DNA of 64,000 bases from Ascaris suum (lineage: Eukaryota; Nematoda; Chromadorea; Rhabditida; Ascarididae): positions 5,658,826 to 5,722,825 of the forward strand of contig CM024187.1 of assembly GCA_013433145.1 (NCBI GenBank), read 5' to 3'. The notes beneath the pieces are model-generated. The model did not search any database and was not told the origin of the DNA. It saw nothing but the letters and a program-made list of their open reading frames with translations. Made by a program: the position numbers and the translations under genes. This document shows positions 10,770-54,822 of the stretch, one piece after another (positions within the stretch are counted from its first letter, which is position 1; the number at the start of each line of letters is the position of its first letter).

Positions 10770-13700
10770 CTGGAAAAAAACCTATTCACCAACACACCGC
10801 CAAACAGTTCAAAGAAGCATTCATGTTTGCCTTGTGTTTTCAACGTGAACAGCCACGCATAATAAGAGAAACTCGTAACAAGCTAGGACATGATTATAAC
10901 ATAAAAAGATAATGTATTCTTTCGGTAATGAAAAAAATGAAACAGGAGAAGAGACAGAATAACGCAAGCTGCGAAGGGGAATCATTAAAGAAGTAACTAT
11001 TGATGGAGACGTTCAATTGGTAGGCCTTGATGATGCTTGACGTAACATTCTCAGTGCACGCTGCGCAGTTCAACATGAACGTGTACCAAACCAAACAGCA
11101 TGGAAAATAAGTTATTTTCAAGTATACCTCAATATGCGTCTGCCACTGGCAGAAGCAGTTCAGGAAAGCACAGATCGCTTCGTCGAATTTTTTCTGCCCA
11201 AAAGGCTTAAATCCGCCACTTCCATAAAGCGGGAGTTCAGCACCGGTGGCCAACACGCGTATAAATGAATAGTTGCCCATCGGAAAAATTTCGTAATCAC
11301 GCAGATGGAAATCCTCTTCGCCTTTTATCAGCACCTGTAAACACGACCTCTTTCTCAAGATCTGTGTCAAATAAGGAAGCTGCAACTGTTCCTCTGCAAA
11401 CTTTGAACGCACCTGCTCCGCTCCTAATGAATCTTGAAAACGATGAAGGAAGACCACTTAAAGCTATCGTTAGCAGTCGCCTAAAGTAGAAGAGTCACCG
11501 CAAAGTTATTACGCAGTGTTTGTCGGTGGTCGGTTTAACTCCGAAGAAAGAAAGTTTAGGGCACAATTTTTAAGCACGTACTGGTTGATTTGAGAGTAGG
11601 GAATTACTATGACAAAAGACCGAGCAAAAATAACTTGCCTTACAAATTGCCCATGGAACTTTGGTATGGAGTTGTAAAAAAGTTTACAAACTTCAGGTGA
11701 CTTAAGCGATGGATGTGGGAAGCCGCATCACCATTAACAAACCTTAGAGGCAACGACAGATCAAATTTCATAGGCACCAAGTCCGAAGCACGATCCAGGG
11801 ATTCTTCCCACTGCTTCAACTACACTAGAAAAACATCAGGATGACGCCTACGGAGAGGTCGGGTTTGATGATTTGCAGTAAAACCAGATGCACTCCTAGC
11901 AGGTGAAACGACTGTTGAAACTCAGAAAGCACTCACCGTCAGAAGCAACGCAGTCTGTCCCCAGGCTGCATTAATCTCATTCCACTCAACGGGCGAGTGT
12001 GGCAGCGTTCCCAACCGGAAACCGTTGATAGTACAGAAGCTGCCCTGTTGCCATATATGAAACGCCGCGTTCAGTACGTTTATGCTCGATAATTTCTCCA
12101 GCTGAGTTTTCAGATAGATCAACTGCGCCTCTGCATCTTGCTCTTGACATTCCACGTCAAGTAACCGCCTGAAGTTTCACTGTTTAACACAACCATTAGA
12201 AATTTCTTCACCTAAGACAAACGTGCACATACATAAAGATCCAGCGAACTATAGCAATTTCACCTCACAATGAAAGCTCTGAGACCAAAACTTCCACCCT
12301 AGTCCATTAAATAGCCAAAGCAAAATTGTCCTTTTAATCTGCAGCACTCTTAGTTAGCAGAAGACCACAAATATCATGCAATGTAGCATTCAGAGATAAA
12401 CATTTTTCTTTTCAGCACTCATGCAAATGCCCGAACCCACTATTCAAGCAATGACATCAGTATTTTTCCCCACCTTCAAGGGCTAACGAAGCATAAAACC
12501 ATGCTCTCAGATTTGACGAACTAAGTCATGCTTTAAAAAAAAAAACAAAGTTTTTGGCCCACGACTGCCAGAGGACACTTGCATGAGACATCCTTTCCAT
12601 TTCCAATACTGCTCTTCTTCGAAAAAAGTTTTGTCGCTTCAAATTTAACCCACTCTCACGTCTGTGGTTTTTAGAGGTTTTTGAACTAGCATCGGAGCTC
12701 AAAAAGAAGAAGCTCAAAAACGAGTTTATTTTCGCTGTTTGATGTTGCCGTTCCTCAAACACAGCCGAGAAAAATACTTTTCGATCCCCCTCGCCTTTCC
12801 AATCTGCAGTCCTCCTGGCTATGGGACTGATGAGGTTAAATACTCATTATAATAATATGTTCATCAGTAGAAATGAAGAAGGGAAAAAACTGGAAAATAT
12901 GAAGGTCATGTTCCTTATGTGAAAAAAAGAGATCGCGGGCTGAGCTGCGGCAGTGGTGGAATATCGCGGGATGAATCGCCGCTAATAAAAAGAAATAGCA
13001 GGTGGAGTTGGAATTTAAAAGAACATGGGAAGCCGAGCTGGGAGAGGTGTTGGCGCCTGACCGTGGAAAGAAATCTCCTTTTTAACAATATCTGGCAAAA
13101 ATTTAGTTCTGGCTGACTAAAGAAATAAAACGATTGTGGATTATCTTCACTTCTGAATCTAGACGTTCTTATCCAAAATTTAATTCTTTGCTCCAAAATC
13201 CTCAAAAGACTTTGTTTTTGCCCACCACGACCATTAATCAACAGGAGATCATCGCTATTCAAAAGGATAAATGCGACCACTCTCGCATTAATTTCAAACA
13301 AATTGCAGTTCAGCTCGCCTGTGGTTATCGCGTAATTTTTTCCACAATTTTTCTTCGCGCTCTTTCTCCGCGTTACACAGTTCACTGCGCTTCCTGCTTA
13401 GCTCGTCATTCAAGGTACTCTCTTCCACCTCCAACCTCTTCAGTTCCGCCATTAACGACGCTTCTTCGGCCTAAAGTATCAAAGCAGTAATTATTTGGGC
13501 AGAACGCTGCGATGACCGGATGTCCAACTCAGTGTCAACACTAAAAGTTTTGAGCGCTTTGCTCGACAGAAATGAAGCTTCGAATAGCAGGAGTCTCTTT
13601 TAGCTAGAACAAAATCGGGCATGAGGAAAATGACGCAACGACTGCCATTCCAGACATTTATGTCATTTCTACAACCATTGAAAAGAGTCCGCAGACCCCA

Positions 13701-16614
13701 AAAAAAGAGTAAGCCTATGAAAGCAATGTGTCTTCGACATTTTACATAAATCAGCATATAAGCTTATCCACTATGCTCCATTCAAACTCCAGCCCCAATG
13801 CCCTTACGAAAAAGCGAAAACATTGCCATCGGAAATACATTTAACGAACGATATTCGAAAACACATGGGCCAACAGCAGATATCACTATTCCGTCGCCAT
13901 TCACTGCTGACAGCCGTTAAGAATACTGCCATTTTCTCTAGAAATCAGAGCTGAACACTATTTTCTTCAAGTCTGGAATATGCACATAGCCTCAGCAGTT
14001 TGCTGCAGGGAAAATGATAATTCGCTTCGATGCTTGTCGTTCATATTTCTTCCTGACGCAAGATGGGATATGAAAGCGTCTACGTCCAAAGCAAGGAAAC
14101 GCAGAAGAGTAATCAAAAATGTCGGGATAAACACACTGAAAGTAAGATATTACTTCGGCCAGAATTTCATGTCATGGACTTCTGAAGTAATGCACCACGA
14201 ACGGCGAACAACTGAGACTTCATCGGATAGCAGCAAAAATGCAGATGAGTAGAGACGCTGAATGCCGGACGTCAAACATGATCCGAATGGTCACAGAGAA
14301 TCTTCGAACTTTTACAGTGGTGGTCGGAAAGGAAGGATTAAGAGAATCCTGAACCTAGAACTAGAAACTCCTCAAGTGGTTGATGAGAAAAGGCAGTTAT
14401 GCAGAAAAAGGTCGACAGGACGGCGGATGAAATCCTGACGGTTAAAACACAACATTCCGAAGAAGTAGCCTTCAGAACCTTCTTTGCCTCCCACGACAAC
14501 AGCAAAACTTTAAAGGCGTTGCTGCGAAAGAGGGGAAACTGGTACGGAAGCTTTGCAGGCTACAGCAGCAGCAAATAACGTTTCAAACGAATGGAGATAA
14601 GCCACTGCTTGTCCGACGATAAAGAAAGAAGGAAGATTTACCCGAGTTAATAATTCATCTCGAGGGTATCCCTCTTGCAAGCAAAACAGTTCCATGAGCA
14701 CAAAACACTTAGTGCAAAAATTTCTCTAACAGGAGAGCGCCTACCTTCATGGCCATTAATTTCGCACTGGAGGTATTTAAGTCAAAGACCCTCGTTGCTC
14801 GATCTTTGCTCAATGAGTCGAGCAACTTTCTGTAGCTTGCACACTCCTCCTCAAGTCCTTTTAACTGCTGGTCCATTCCAGACAGCAACTGCTCCGTGCA
14901 ATCCTTAAATCAGCGACTTTTGAAAAAAGCATTTAACATAAGTCCACACAATAAATTACGCAGAACTCCCCTCTCAATGTTTAAAAACATGACGAAAACA
15001 TAACAGCCATTTAATCCAATAGGCTGCTAGCCCATTCAAAGCAGACGACAAACAATAAATTCCACGGAATATATAGCAAGCTAAACAAATAAGCCACTGT
15101 TCTGATGTTCCAAAAAACGTTATACTAATGAACGCCTCATAATTCAGGGCGCCAGTTTTTCATTTAGCTTTAAGTTTATGAGAAAACGCAGTAATGCAAG
15201 AAATTCGAGGGAGGGGGAGGGGGGGGGGGGATGAAGAAGTGCTGCCAGCAGGCACAGGTCGACTAAGAAAGCCAGAGCCTTTTCGGAGTATCACTATGCA
15301 ACAAAAAGGTCTTGAAATTATGCACTATAAGCCAAACCCTCTTGTCATATAAATATCAACCAGCACTTCATAGTGAGAATAAAAATCTACAACGACAATA
15401 ACCATAAGATGAACAGACCGCATAATACAATCTTCGCACCGGTAGCCAGACTGCCTAAGCACTTTAAATGGTGAAACGCATAGAAGCAACATACCTCACA
15501 CATCGGCCCCCAAAGTGCAGATGTTGAATTGCATATAATGTCAAACAAGTTGCCGGACTGACCTGGCAAGCTCCCCTCACCACCACATATCACGCGACCT
15601 GCCTGTAACATTGCACCTAACTTTAGGTTAAACAACCGTTCGACTTTCTGAATGACGGTTCATGAAACTGAAGACAGACTGTACCTAAAGGCACAGTGTC
15701 TGGATTAAAGCCTTTTCCATCCCCGTTGTGGCTAGGAGCAAAACCAGGACTGGAACTAACTGGTGATTATGCGGGAGGAGGGTAGGGGAAGGGTGGGTTA
15801 GGCTCGGCCTCTTTGAGACTGGTCAAACGTTTAACTCAACAACCTGATCTAGTCATAGGTTCTAGAGCTAAGATCATATTTAACTCATCTATACTTGTCG
15901 CGGGTTAAATCCTAGTCACAGCCCTACCTCCACCTTTGCCAGCTTCAATCCAGACCCCTGGATATATGGCATACACTTCTCATTTCCTATGCAATCCAAT
16001 AATCTGGGTGAAGTCTGCACAGCACCGTTCAAATCTGACTTCATATGCCCCACTTTAAAAAATGAATCCCACACTGCTAACATCCTCTTCGTATGACGGG
16101 AGGTGAAGAGAAGTAGGCGAGTGGAGCTTCAGGAGTGTCGAGTTGTTCCGAAACTCCATAAACGCAGATATCACAACATGACGACATCGGAAAGGCTTTC
16201 CAAACAATTTGAGCGTTCTGCAGCACTCGATGTGGTTCGTTTACTGACCCCTTCAGAGTACTTCGATTTACAGCAAACTTCATCAATAACCGTTTTCAAG
16301 CACCCAAACGAAGACAAAGAAAGTGGAGGTGTTTATTTATAAGAAAGATAGGCACGAGCAATTTTGATTACCTTATAAGAGACTTCTAACTTAGTCATAT
16401 GAATGGAGAGAGAAAAAACCGAAGCAGAAGCGTCCTCTTTCGCGTTTAGGGCGCAGCCAAGTGCGATGTTAAACAGAAAAAATGATTGCATAATAACCTG
16501 GACTTGAAGAGGCGCAGCACTGCTAGTGCTTTCTTCATCGCCTTTTTCGTACAAGCTTGTGTCGATCGCTAATTCCGCCTGGCAGTTCAAACAGAACGCG
16601 ACCGGATCGCCCAT
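10581..16614 (-). CDS. BECN1: Beclin-1 / Atg6 / BEC-1, complete, 7 coding exons, 387 aa
   Basis: Beclin-1 is the scaffold subunit of the class III PI3-kinase (VPS34) complexes that make PI3P for autophagosome formation and endosomal sorting. Coding exons: 16614-16498, 15602-15495, 14903-14745, 13470-13319, 12168-11937, 11334-11128, 10769-10581. They total 1164 nt and all phases close. Residues 1-75 are the N-terminal region, with CLNC (8-11) and the start of the second pair, CEDC (74-77), completed in exon 3. In human Beclin-1 the matching CxxC pairs bind zinc. Residues 76 to ~190 are the coiled coil used for ATG14/UVRAG pairing in the family. The remainder is the conserved membrane-binding domain, with [35 protein letters not shown] and [12 protein letters not shown]. 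elegans BEC-1 is similar in length. The BH3-like stretch before NLFDII is weak. The acceptor of exon 2 has alternatives, and the exon 4 donor is GC. Confidence 0.95.
11128..11334 (-). CDS. BECN1: BECN1 coding exon 6 (conserved domain)
   Basis: Acceptor GTTTACAG, donor ATTGAG|GTATAC, 69 codons. It encodes [19 protein letters not shown] and [12 protein letters not shown], matching the human VPYGNHSYL, ELPLYCSGG and KFDHAMVAFLDC blocks. Confidence 0.95.
11937..12168 (-). CDS. BECN1: BECN1 coding exon 5 (end of coiled coil, start of conserved domain)
   Basis: Acceptor AACTTCAG, donor CTGACG|GTGAGT. It carries [18 protein letters not shown] and [18 protein letters not shown], the most conserved block of the family. 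Confidence 0.95.
13319..13470 (-). CDS. BECN1: BECN1 coding exon 4 (coiled coil, second part; GC donor)
   Basis: Acceptor ATACTTTAG; 50 codons plus 2 nt. It encodes [10 protein letters not shown] near its end, matching the equivalent WKK-RDN of nematode BEC-1. The donor reads CACAG|GCGAGC. Only this GC site joins in frame and without a gap to exon 5. Confidence 0.87.
14745..14903 (-). CDS. BECN1: BECN1 coding exon 3 (coiled coil, first part)
   Basis: Acceptor GATTTAAG, donor ATGAAG|GTAGGC, 53 codons. It starts DCTEQLL, completing the CEDC pair, then [12 protein letters not shown], aligning with the start of the Beclin coiled coil. Confidence 0.92.
15208..15230. repeat. G-rich homopurine run
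   Basis: Nearly uninterrupted G run in a Beclin-1 intron, ending in 12 consecutive G. Low complexity, likely length-variable. Confidence 0.8.
15495..15602 (-). CDS. BECN1: BECN1 coding exon 2 (LFDII, MCE)
   Basis: Acceptor TGTTACAG, donor TGTGAG|GTATGT, 36 codons, phase 0. It encodes SGNLFDII, which matches the LFDIM of the BH3 region, and the first Cys of CEDC. The end is certain. The start could lie at other AGs nearby, but this one keeps the total frame. Confidence 0.8.
16498..16614 (-). CDS. BECN1: BECN1 coding exon 1 (start codon, CLNC)
   Basis: ATG at 16614 opens a 39-codon exon ending at CAG|GTTATT. It carries the first CxxC (CLNC) followed by an acidic/Ser-rich stretch. This start puts CLNC at residues 8-11, as in nematode BEC-1. 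Confidence 0.9.
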
Positions 16615-19600
16615 CGCTGAAGCACAAATTCGGCATAATATTGTTCACTATGCACCTTTGCATATAGTTTTCGCGCTCATTGTTGTGTTTATTTATTCAT
16701 TTCTATTATTCACTTATTTGGCGGAAAACATATAGGTGGGCAACTTAAATATACGTTAATAGGTGTTGGATTAAAAATATTAAGACCCCAAACACATAAG
16801 TATATCGGACACATCAGTGAAATAAAACAGCAGAGGATTGAAGAAACTTCAGCAGCGACAAAAGAGGACACTACCTTAACAAATCGTCTTAATTTCCCAA
16901 CACGTTTAAAAAAGTTACCAAACAATATGCAACACTCTGGGTTTCAAAGTTGTAAAGCATCTAGAAATGAAGATAAGAAGTCCCACCTCAATATTAAGCA
17001 AAAACAGTCGTTCAGAGGTAATTAAAGGATAAGCGACCATGCCATGAAACACTCTCAATGAACTATATGCCAACATTTCACCACAGCGAGTTTCAGCACG
17101 CATTCTCTCCAAACCAGAAACCACTCAACATTCTTTACCACAGCAAACCTTTGTTAAACACTGCACAGGTGCATACTCACCTGCCATCTCGAAAGTGGCA
17201 GGGCTGAAAGATGGAAAGCTTTAGTCCTCAATACACGCCTCCCTCCTCCTTATGTGAAACTCCCCGATGAGAACGTCGTTCCAAAAAATGAGCGCTTTAA
17301 AACAGCGAAGACTTGACGCTGGGCCCTTTCTCGAGTCAAGGTACTCTCTCCGTTTGCCCCTCTCAAGAAAGTCCTTGGTTGGCAAAACTTCACATAGTAA
17401 AAAAACGGCATATTCTACAAAAAGACCGTGCAAGTCCCGACTGCGATTTAACAGTCGTCCCGAAAGGCCGTGGATAAAGGACCTTTGATGGAATACTGCA
17501 CCCACCCCTCCACAAAAACGCTCCAAACAGCTAATAACCAGTGCACAATCTGTGTAACTCGATCTCGCTAGAATTGTGACGTCCTCAAACAGGCGCGAAG
17601 TTTAAAAGTGTTTCCACGCCATCCTGCACACCTGGAAGGGTTTCACAAACTGATGTAGTATGTGGCATGTGGTTGTTCGTTTTACTTCACCACAGTGGGT
17701 ATGGTGCAGGACGTTTGGTGTTGCCGGATAGCTAAACAAGTCGAAGTGCCCCATGTTTGCGACTAAATTTGCAAAAACTAACTGAGTTCAAATATGCAAA
17801 GTCGGCTTCAATTTGGCTTTATTATAGAGAACACGACATATTGCCAACAATGATTCATAAAAAAAGGTGCTGCATCTCACGCAAATACAGGTAAATGTGC
17901 TCTGTCGGCCGCCTGGCAATAATCGATCTCGTTTATCCACTTAATGGAAGCGGAACGTGAGCATAAAACGAGTACATTGCTATACTGTGTTATAAGTATA
18001 GGGAAACGTTAACAGCAAGAAATTCCACGTCGTCGGTCACTCGAGAGCGACAATACGCGCTATCCAAAGTTTGAGGATAACCCCTGACACCAGGAATGCC
18101 GATGATCGGTTGCTGGTAGAACGCGGCTCTGTTAACCTTCTCCGGAAATCCGGCATCAGTCCGAGCGCGCAACCACCATGCAAGTTCACCAGCCAAAAAA
18201 CCGCTTCTCACAGTAGTCGCCCTCAAACAAACGAATGAACGGAAGAGAGAGGTTTGAGGAAAAAGTCCAGGTAGCTTCCAAACGTCTACAATATTATGCA
18301 CAATACTCTAGTTCCCGCTCCCTTCGCTATTTTCATATACAGTGCTGCAACAACTCAATTGCCAAACTGCTGGACCTCCAATTCAGTTGCCGGCATCATT
18401 TTACACTCGTTCCGTAATATCGGGAGTGAACGGTCCTAATAACCACGCAGATGAGAGACAAAAATATCCGCGTTGAAAATTAAAAGTGGACGAGAAATGT
18501 TTCTGAATGGGCGTCAAAGAGTGCTAAATGAAGCAGAAGCCGAGCTGCAACGACAAATGGCCTCTTAACGCAAACTGCATCGAAGAAACGGCGGTCGTAA
18601 CGATCGTAACCAATTCGTTCGTGATGAATACCTTGTTGATTTCAGTAAAGTAATGCACAATAGACGATGACTTCTCATGAATTCAACTCGGAAACGAGCT
18701 ACAGACACCTCAAGGGATTCAAAAAGTTGCGCATATATTCAGTCAGTTTTTCACTGCTCCACTTTATAGCGGTCAGACAACAAATACAAACTTTCGTAGA
18801 CTTGCAGCAGTGATCGGCTCAGTTAAAATGGTGATGCATATTTTACACTGTTTGGCAATTCAGGCAACCGTTCAGTGCAGTCAGCGGTATTGCAAATGCC
18901 CGTATCGTGTCAGCTCTTCTAACATGCTCCTACTGACCATATAATTCACTTCAAATTACATCTCATAACACATTAGGTAGACGAAAGCACTGTACATAAA
19001 GCTAAGGTTCTTACAAAAATGTGTAGTGATTAATATATGGGGAGAACCGAGTGAACGAACCAAAAACAGGAAGTGTTTGAAATGCCATGAAGTTGGGTGA
19101 GGACATCCACACAAACGCTCAGATGCGGCGTTGCTCGAACGAGACGCGATGCAGACCACCCTTGATTCTACACCGATCATGAGCGGGCGCTTCATTTCAG
19201 CTTTAAAGATCTCGCTGTTTGCGCTCTGCTCTGTGGGATGGTAATGTCTCCTGATTTTATATTCTTTGTATCTTTTGCAGTTGCTGTTTTCGCTCTTTGA
19301 AATCTTCAATATCCGTTCTGATGTGTCAACGCACAGGCAGTTTTAGTGCCCGCTAAACGTTTGAGAGAGAGGCCATTAAAGCATCTAACCTAGAAAAAGG
19401 GGATTTTTCATCTCTGTCATGCATGAGTTTCAAGGAAATTTACTAGAAATCCAGGAAAAACCAGGTACTTTAACACCAAAAAGATTGCTTAGCAGAAGGT
19501 ATGATAGAAAGTGAACATGCGAATATTTGACCGCGTTCACACAGGTTGCTTTGCAGTCTACGGCATTCAACCGAGCCTCACAAACATCTCCGATGCAAAC

Positions 19601-19823
19601 AATAAGTGAAATGAACTGAGTGGCGTGTAGAAGTGAGAGGAAACGTTATGTGCCCATATTTTGGAATGCTGGAAGTAATAACATAAAGAAACACAAGAGA
19701 AGATTACTCGGCCAAAGAGTGGAGATTCTCTTACGCCTTCTACGTAAACAATAGCTGTAAATATAACTGTTGCCGACGGGCAACGTTTGGTGTCACTTCC
19801 TAGCAAAACCACATCAACGGGCA
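16615..19823. other. Intergenic region between ITSN stop and BECN1 start (3.2 kb)
   Basis: It contains the 3' UTR of intersectin and the upstream region of Beclin-1. A minus-strand AATAAA lies at 17823-17818, about 2 kb past the intersectin stop; whether it is used is unknown. No open frame with recognisable domains was found. Confidence 0.5.
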
Positions 19824-51988
<32,165 letters not shown>

Positions 51989-52040
51989 TTCCTTAACATG
52001 GAACGCACATTGCTTTGCCTACGCTCCTTGGCTAAATTTA
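51989..52040 (-). promoter_or_regulatory. ITSN1: ITSN 5' leader: acceptor-like site, in-frame stop and two upstream ATGs
   Basis: TAAATTTAG|CC at 52040-52031 could be a cis or spliced-leader acceptor. An in-frame TAG at 52021-52019 shows the ATG at 51988 is the first in frame. An upstream ATG at 52010 makes a 5-codon uORF ending 4 nt before the start codon; a second ATG at 51999 overlaps it out of frame. Confidence 0.45.
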
Positions 52041-54481
52041 ATCATTGCTCTGCATTCGCATGTTACTGAATCCCTCAGGTAGCGGAAGTGCTTGAAAGAA
52101 AGACACAGACATCTAAACTGAGCTTATTGATCGTCGCCTCTCCCCTATATTCCGAGAACTGCCTAGAGCTTATTGATCGAAAAGATAAACATGACAACCG
52201 AAAAGCGATGTGACGCACATGTCAATAACAACCGGAAATGACAATGTGTGAACTAGTCCTACAAAAACAATCGCCGGCCTTTTATACTTCATACGTAGGA
52301 AGACATTTGCGCCACAAGCATTATGAAGATGCAGTACGTTAAGCACTATTCCACTGCGCTCTTCAACTGTGAAACGATTCAATATCCTGTTGGCGTACAA
52401 CTTTCTCAAGTTATAAAGTGACATTTATACCCATAATCTATCGCTGTGAACACAAAGCCCTTCGCGAAGTCACCTAGAAAGTCCGAATTTGCTAGCAGTA
52501 CCATTTGACGCTGAATTTAAAGGTAAAATATAAGATGAAAGCAGGAAGCAACACCTCGTGATGTTTTGCATGACTTTAAATAACCGACATGCAGCAGACA
52601 AAATACGTAATATTCCCGCATTCGACAAATGAGTTGCACACTCAGAGCATTCAACTAGGCAAATCTTCACAATTTGCACGTCACGTTTTCAGTGACGACT
52701 TACTTCTTCACTCTACCATTTACTTCTTTTCGTGAGCTCATATTGCGTGATTTTTATAAGAGGTGGTGTTGAAGGACTCGGTTAAATGCAGCAGACTATG
52801 GTAGAGACCAAATTAATCCGGGAGGAATTTCTAGAAATCGCTCATAGATTTAGATTGTGAGAGTGCAGAGAAACATCACGAAGGCTCCCGAAAATATTCA
52901 TATAACCCATCAAGAAACTTGCCCGAAGACGCCATTAATGCTAGCATGCAACTCTGTGTGTTTTCGCCTTGGGAGAGACACAAAGTAAAGGTGAAATCCA
53001 CAACAGGTATAAACGTCTTTCAAGAAATCCGTACGGTTAATTAAGCAACGAGATCTGTTTCTTTATCTGAGCAAAGTCTAGGCCAACAACGCACGCAGCA
53101 AAGAAGGTTAGAAGAGAAACGAAGCCGCTTTAACATAAGAAAGACCTGCAGCATTCAATGAAGAAAACATACTAAATGAATTAAGGTTGGCAAGTATATA
53201 AATAAGATCCCCATCGCAGTCATTATTCAACTGACAACGGTTACCTACCTGCATTCAACTCTCGTAAATCCCTTTTTTGGAACAAAATCAATTTCCCATT
53301 AGCTAAGACCCCTCTCACCAAATAAACGAGTGATTTCTTTTTTAACATTAATGGCGGATGTTAGACGTGCATATCAACAATCCAATTCTTGAACGCAACC
53401 TTTCTTCCTGCAATTCCCCAAAAAAGAACAACACCGTTTTACATTTATTTCCCCTTAGCCTGTCAACAAAATTGAACGAGTTTGTTAGACTGTTTGAGTA
53501 TGAAGCGAATGCCGCTCTCTTCTGCAAATGTTTCATCGGCAACTGCACAACGTTCAAAATATGACTTAGTAATCACTGCGACGGGAAGCGATGTCTCCAG
53601 GTGGAAGTGGCTGGCCAGCAGGTAAAAATCTGTGGTTGACATTTGATGGCGCCGAAACGTGCACCGTCAACAACTGCGCTAAGAACAATGAGAGAGTGCC
53701 TTGTGTGCCAAATCGATCATTCAGACAGTTTCACCTCGTCAATACTTTTTACACATTTGTATAACATAACAATTACGCCTCTTACAAAAAAGCAAACCTG
53801 AAATGGAATAAAATAGAGGCGCTTTAAAGCAAAATACGAGTAGCTAAGTCAGTTACACTGAAGGGGGCAGCCCTAAGTTATTTTCCACCACATATCGACA
53901 GGTAGTTGTGAATAGGCAAGAAAAATGTAGAAAAGCACATTACGGTTTTGTATGAAGTGAAGAAGGAGAATGGCGACAAAGAAGAGCCGATACACACCAG
54001 CGGTCACTTGTCGATATTGATTTCATGCATAACTGACAACCCATAAACGACCCATCGATAACCGGATGCGAGCAAGGTTCTGAAAGACGATAAAACAACA
54101 ATAAGGGTGAGTGGGAAAAGAGCGGAACGCAAGCGATAACACTAAAACAGATCTCGACTGATCAGAGTGAACTCAAACTGCAACCAAAAAGAGCAGCAAA
54201 CATTAATACACAGCAATAGCAATATGAACAAACAAATAAAAGCAGCTGCGAGTCTTCTTACTTTGTTTCGTTGTGAGCACAGTCTCTGCTTTTCGTTGCA
54301 GACACCCATGTTCAGGATGAGAGCAATGGTCGGACTCACCATGAAGTGCCACTTCCGGTCTATTCAGCAGACGGCACTGTAGAGCCTTTCTTTTTCCTCG
54401 AGAAGCAAATGGCACCGGAAATTGGAGTTAACTGGATGAATCACCACAAACGATCGTTAAACTTCCGAATTCCCTCCTACC

Positions 54482-54498
54482 TCCCCCCCCCCCCCCCC
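54482..54498. repeat. Poly-C run
   Basis: 17 consecutive C on the plus strand. Confidence 0.95.
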
Positions 54499-54805
54499 TC
54501 CTTCCTCTCGCTTCAAAAAAGAAATGAAAAAGTTAAACAAAAAACGGTTAAAACCAAAGGCATGTTAAAAGAAAACGTCAAATATGAAATCTGCAAAGCT
54601 TTTTCAATGTCCTGAAAAGATGTTTTCCACTTTCGAAAAGTCCGATTTTGTTGTCATTTTAAGCGCTGAAGAAAAACTGAAAGGAAGCCTGCACTCGTTG
54701 TGAAACCTACTTACAATCTATATAATATTCGTTGACCGCAAAATGCTACGTCGACTGTGTGCCTCATCGTTCTCTTTCCTCCCCTTAACCTCCTTCACCC
54801 CTCCT

Positions 54806-54822
54806 CCCCCCCCCCCCCCCCC
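54806..54822. repeat. Poly-C run
   Basis: Second run of 17 consecutive C, 0.3 kb from the first. Confidence 0.95.

Noticed and set aside
10894..11457. 187-codon minus-strand open frame ending beyond Beclin-1 exon 6
   Set aside because: Only the middle (11334-11128) is Beclin-1; the rest is read-through into introns, shown by the true last exon at 10769.
16103..16342. Plus-strand 79-codon open frame inside the first Beclin-1 intron
   Set aside because: No ATG at its start, no domain and no splice context; Beclin-1 exons 1 and 2 join in frame without needing anything here.
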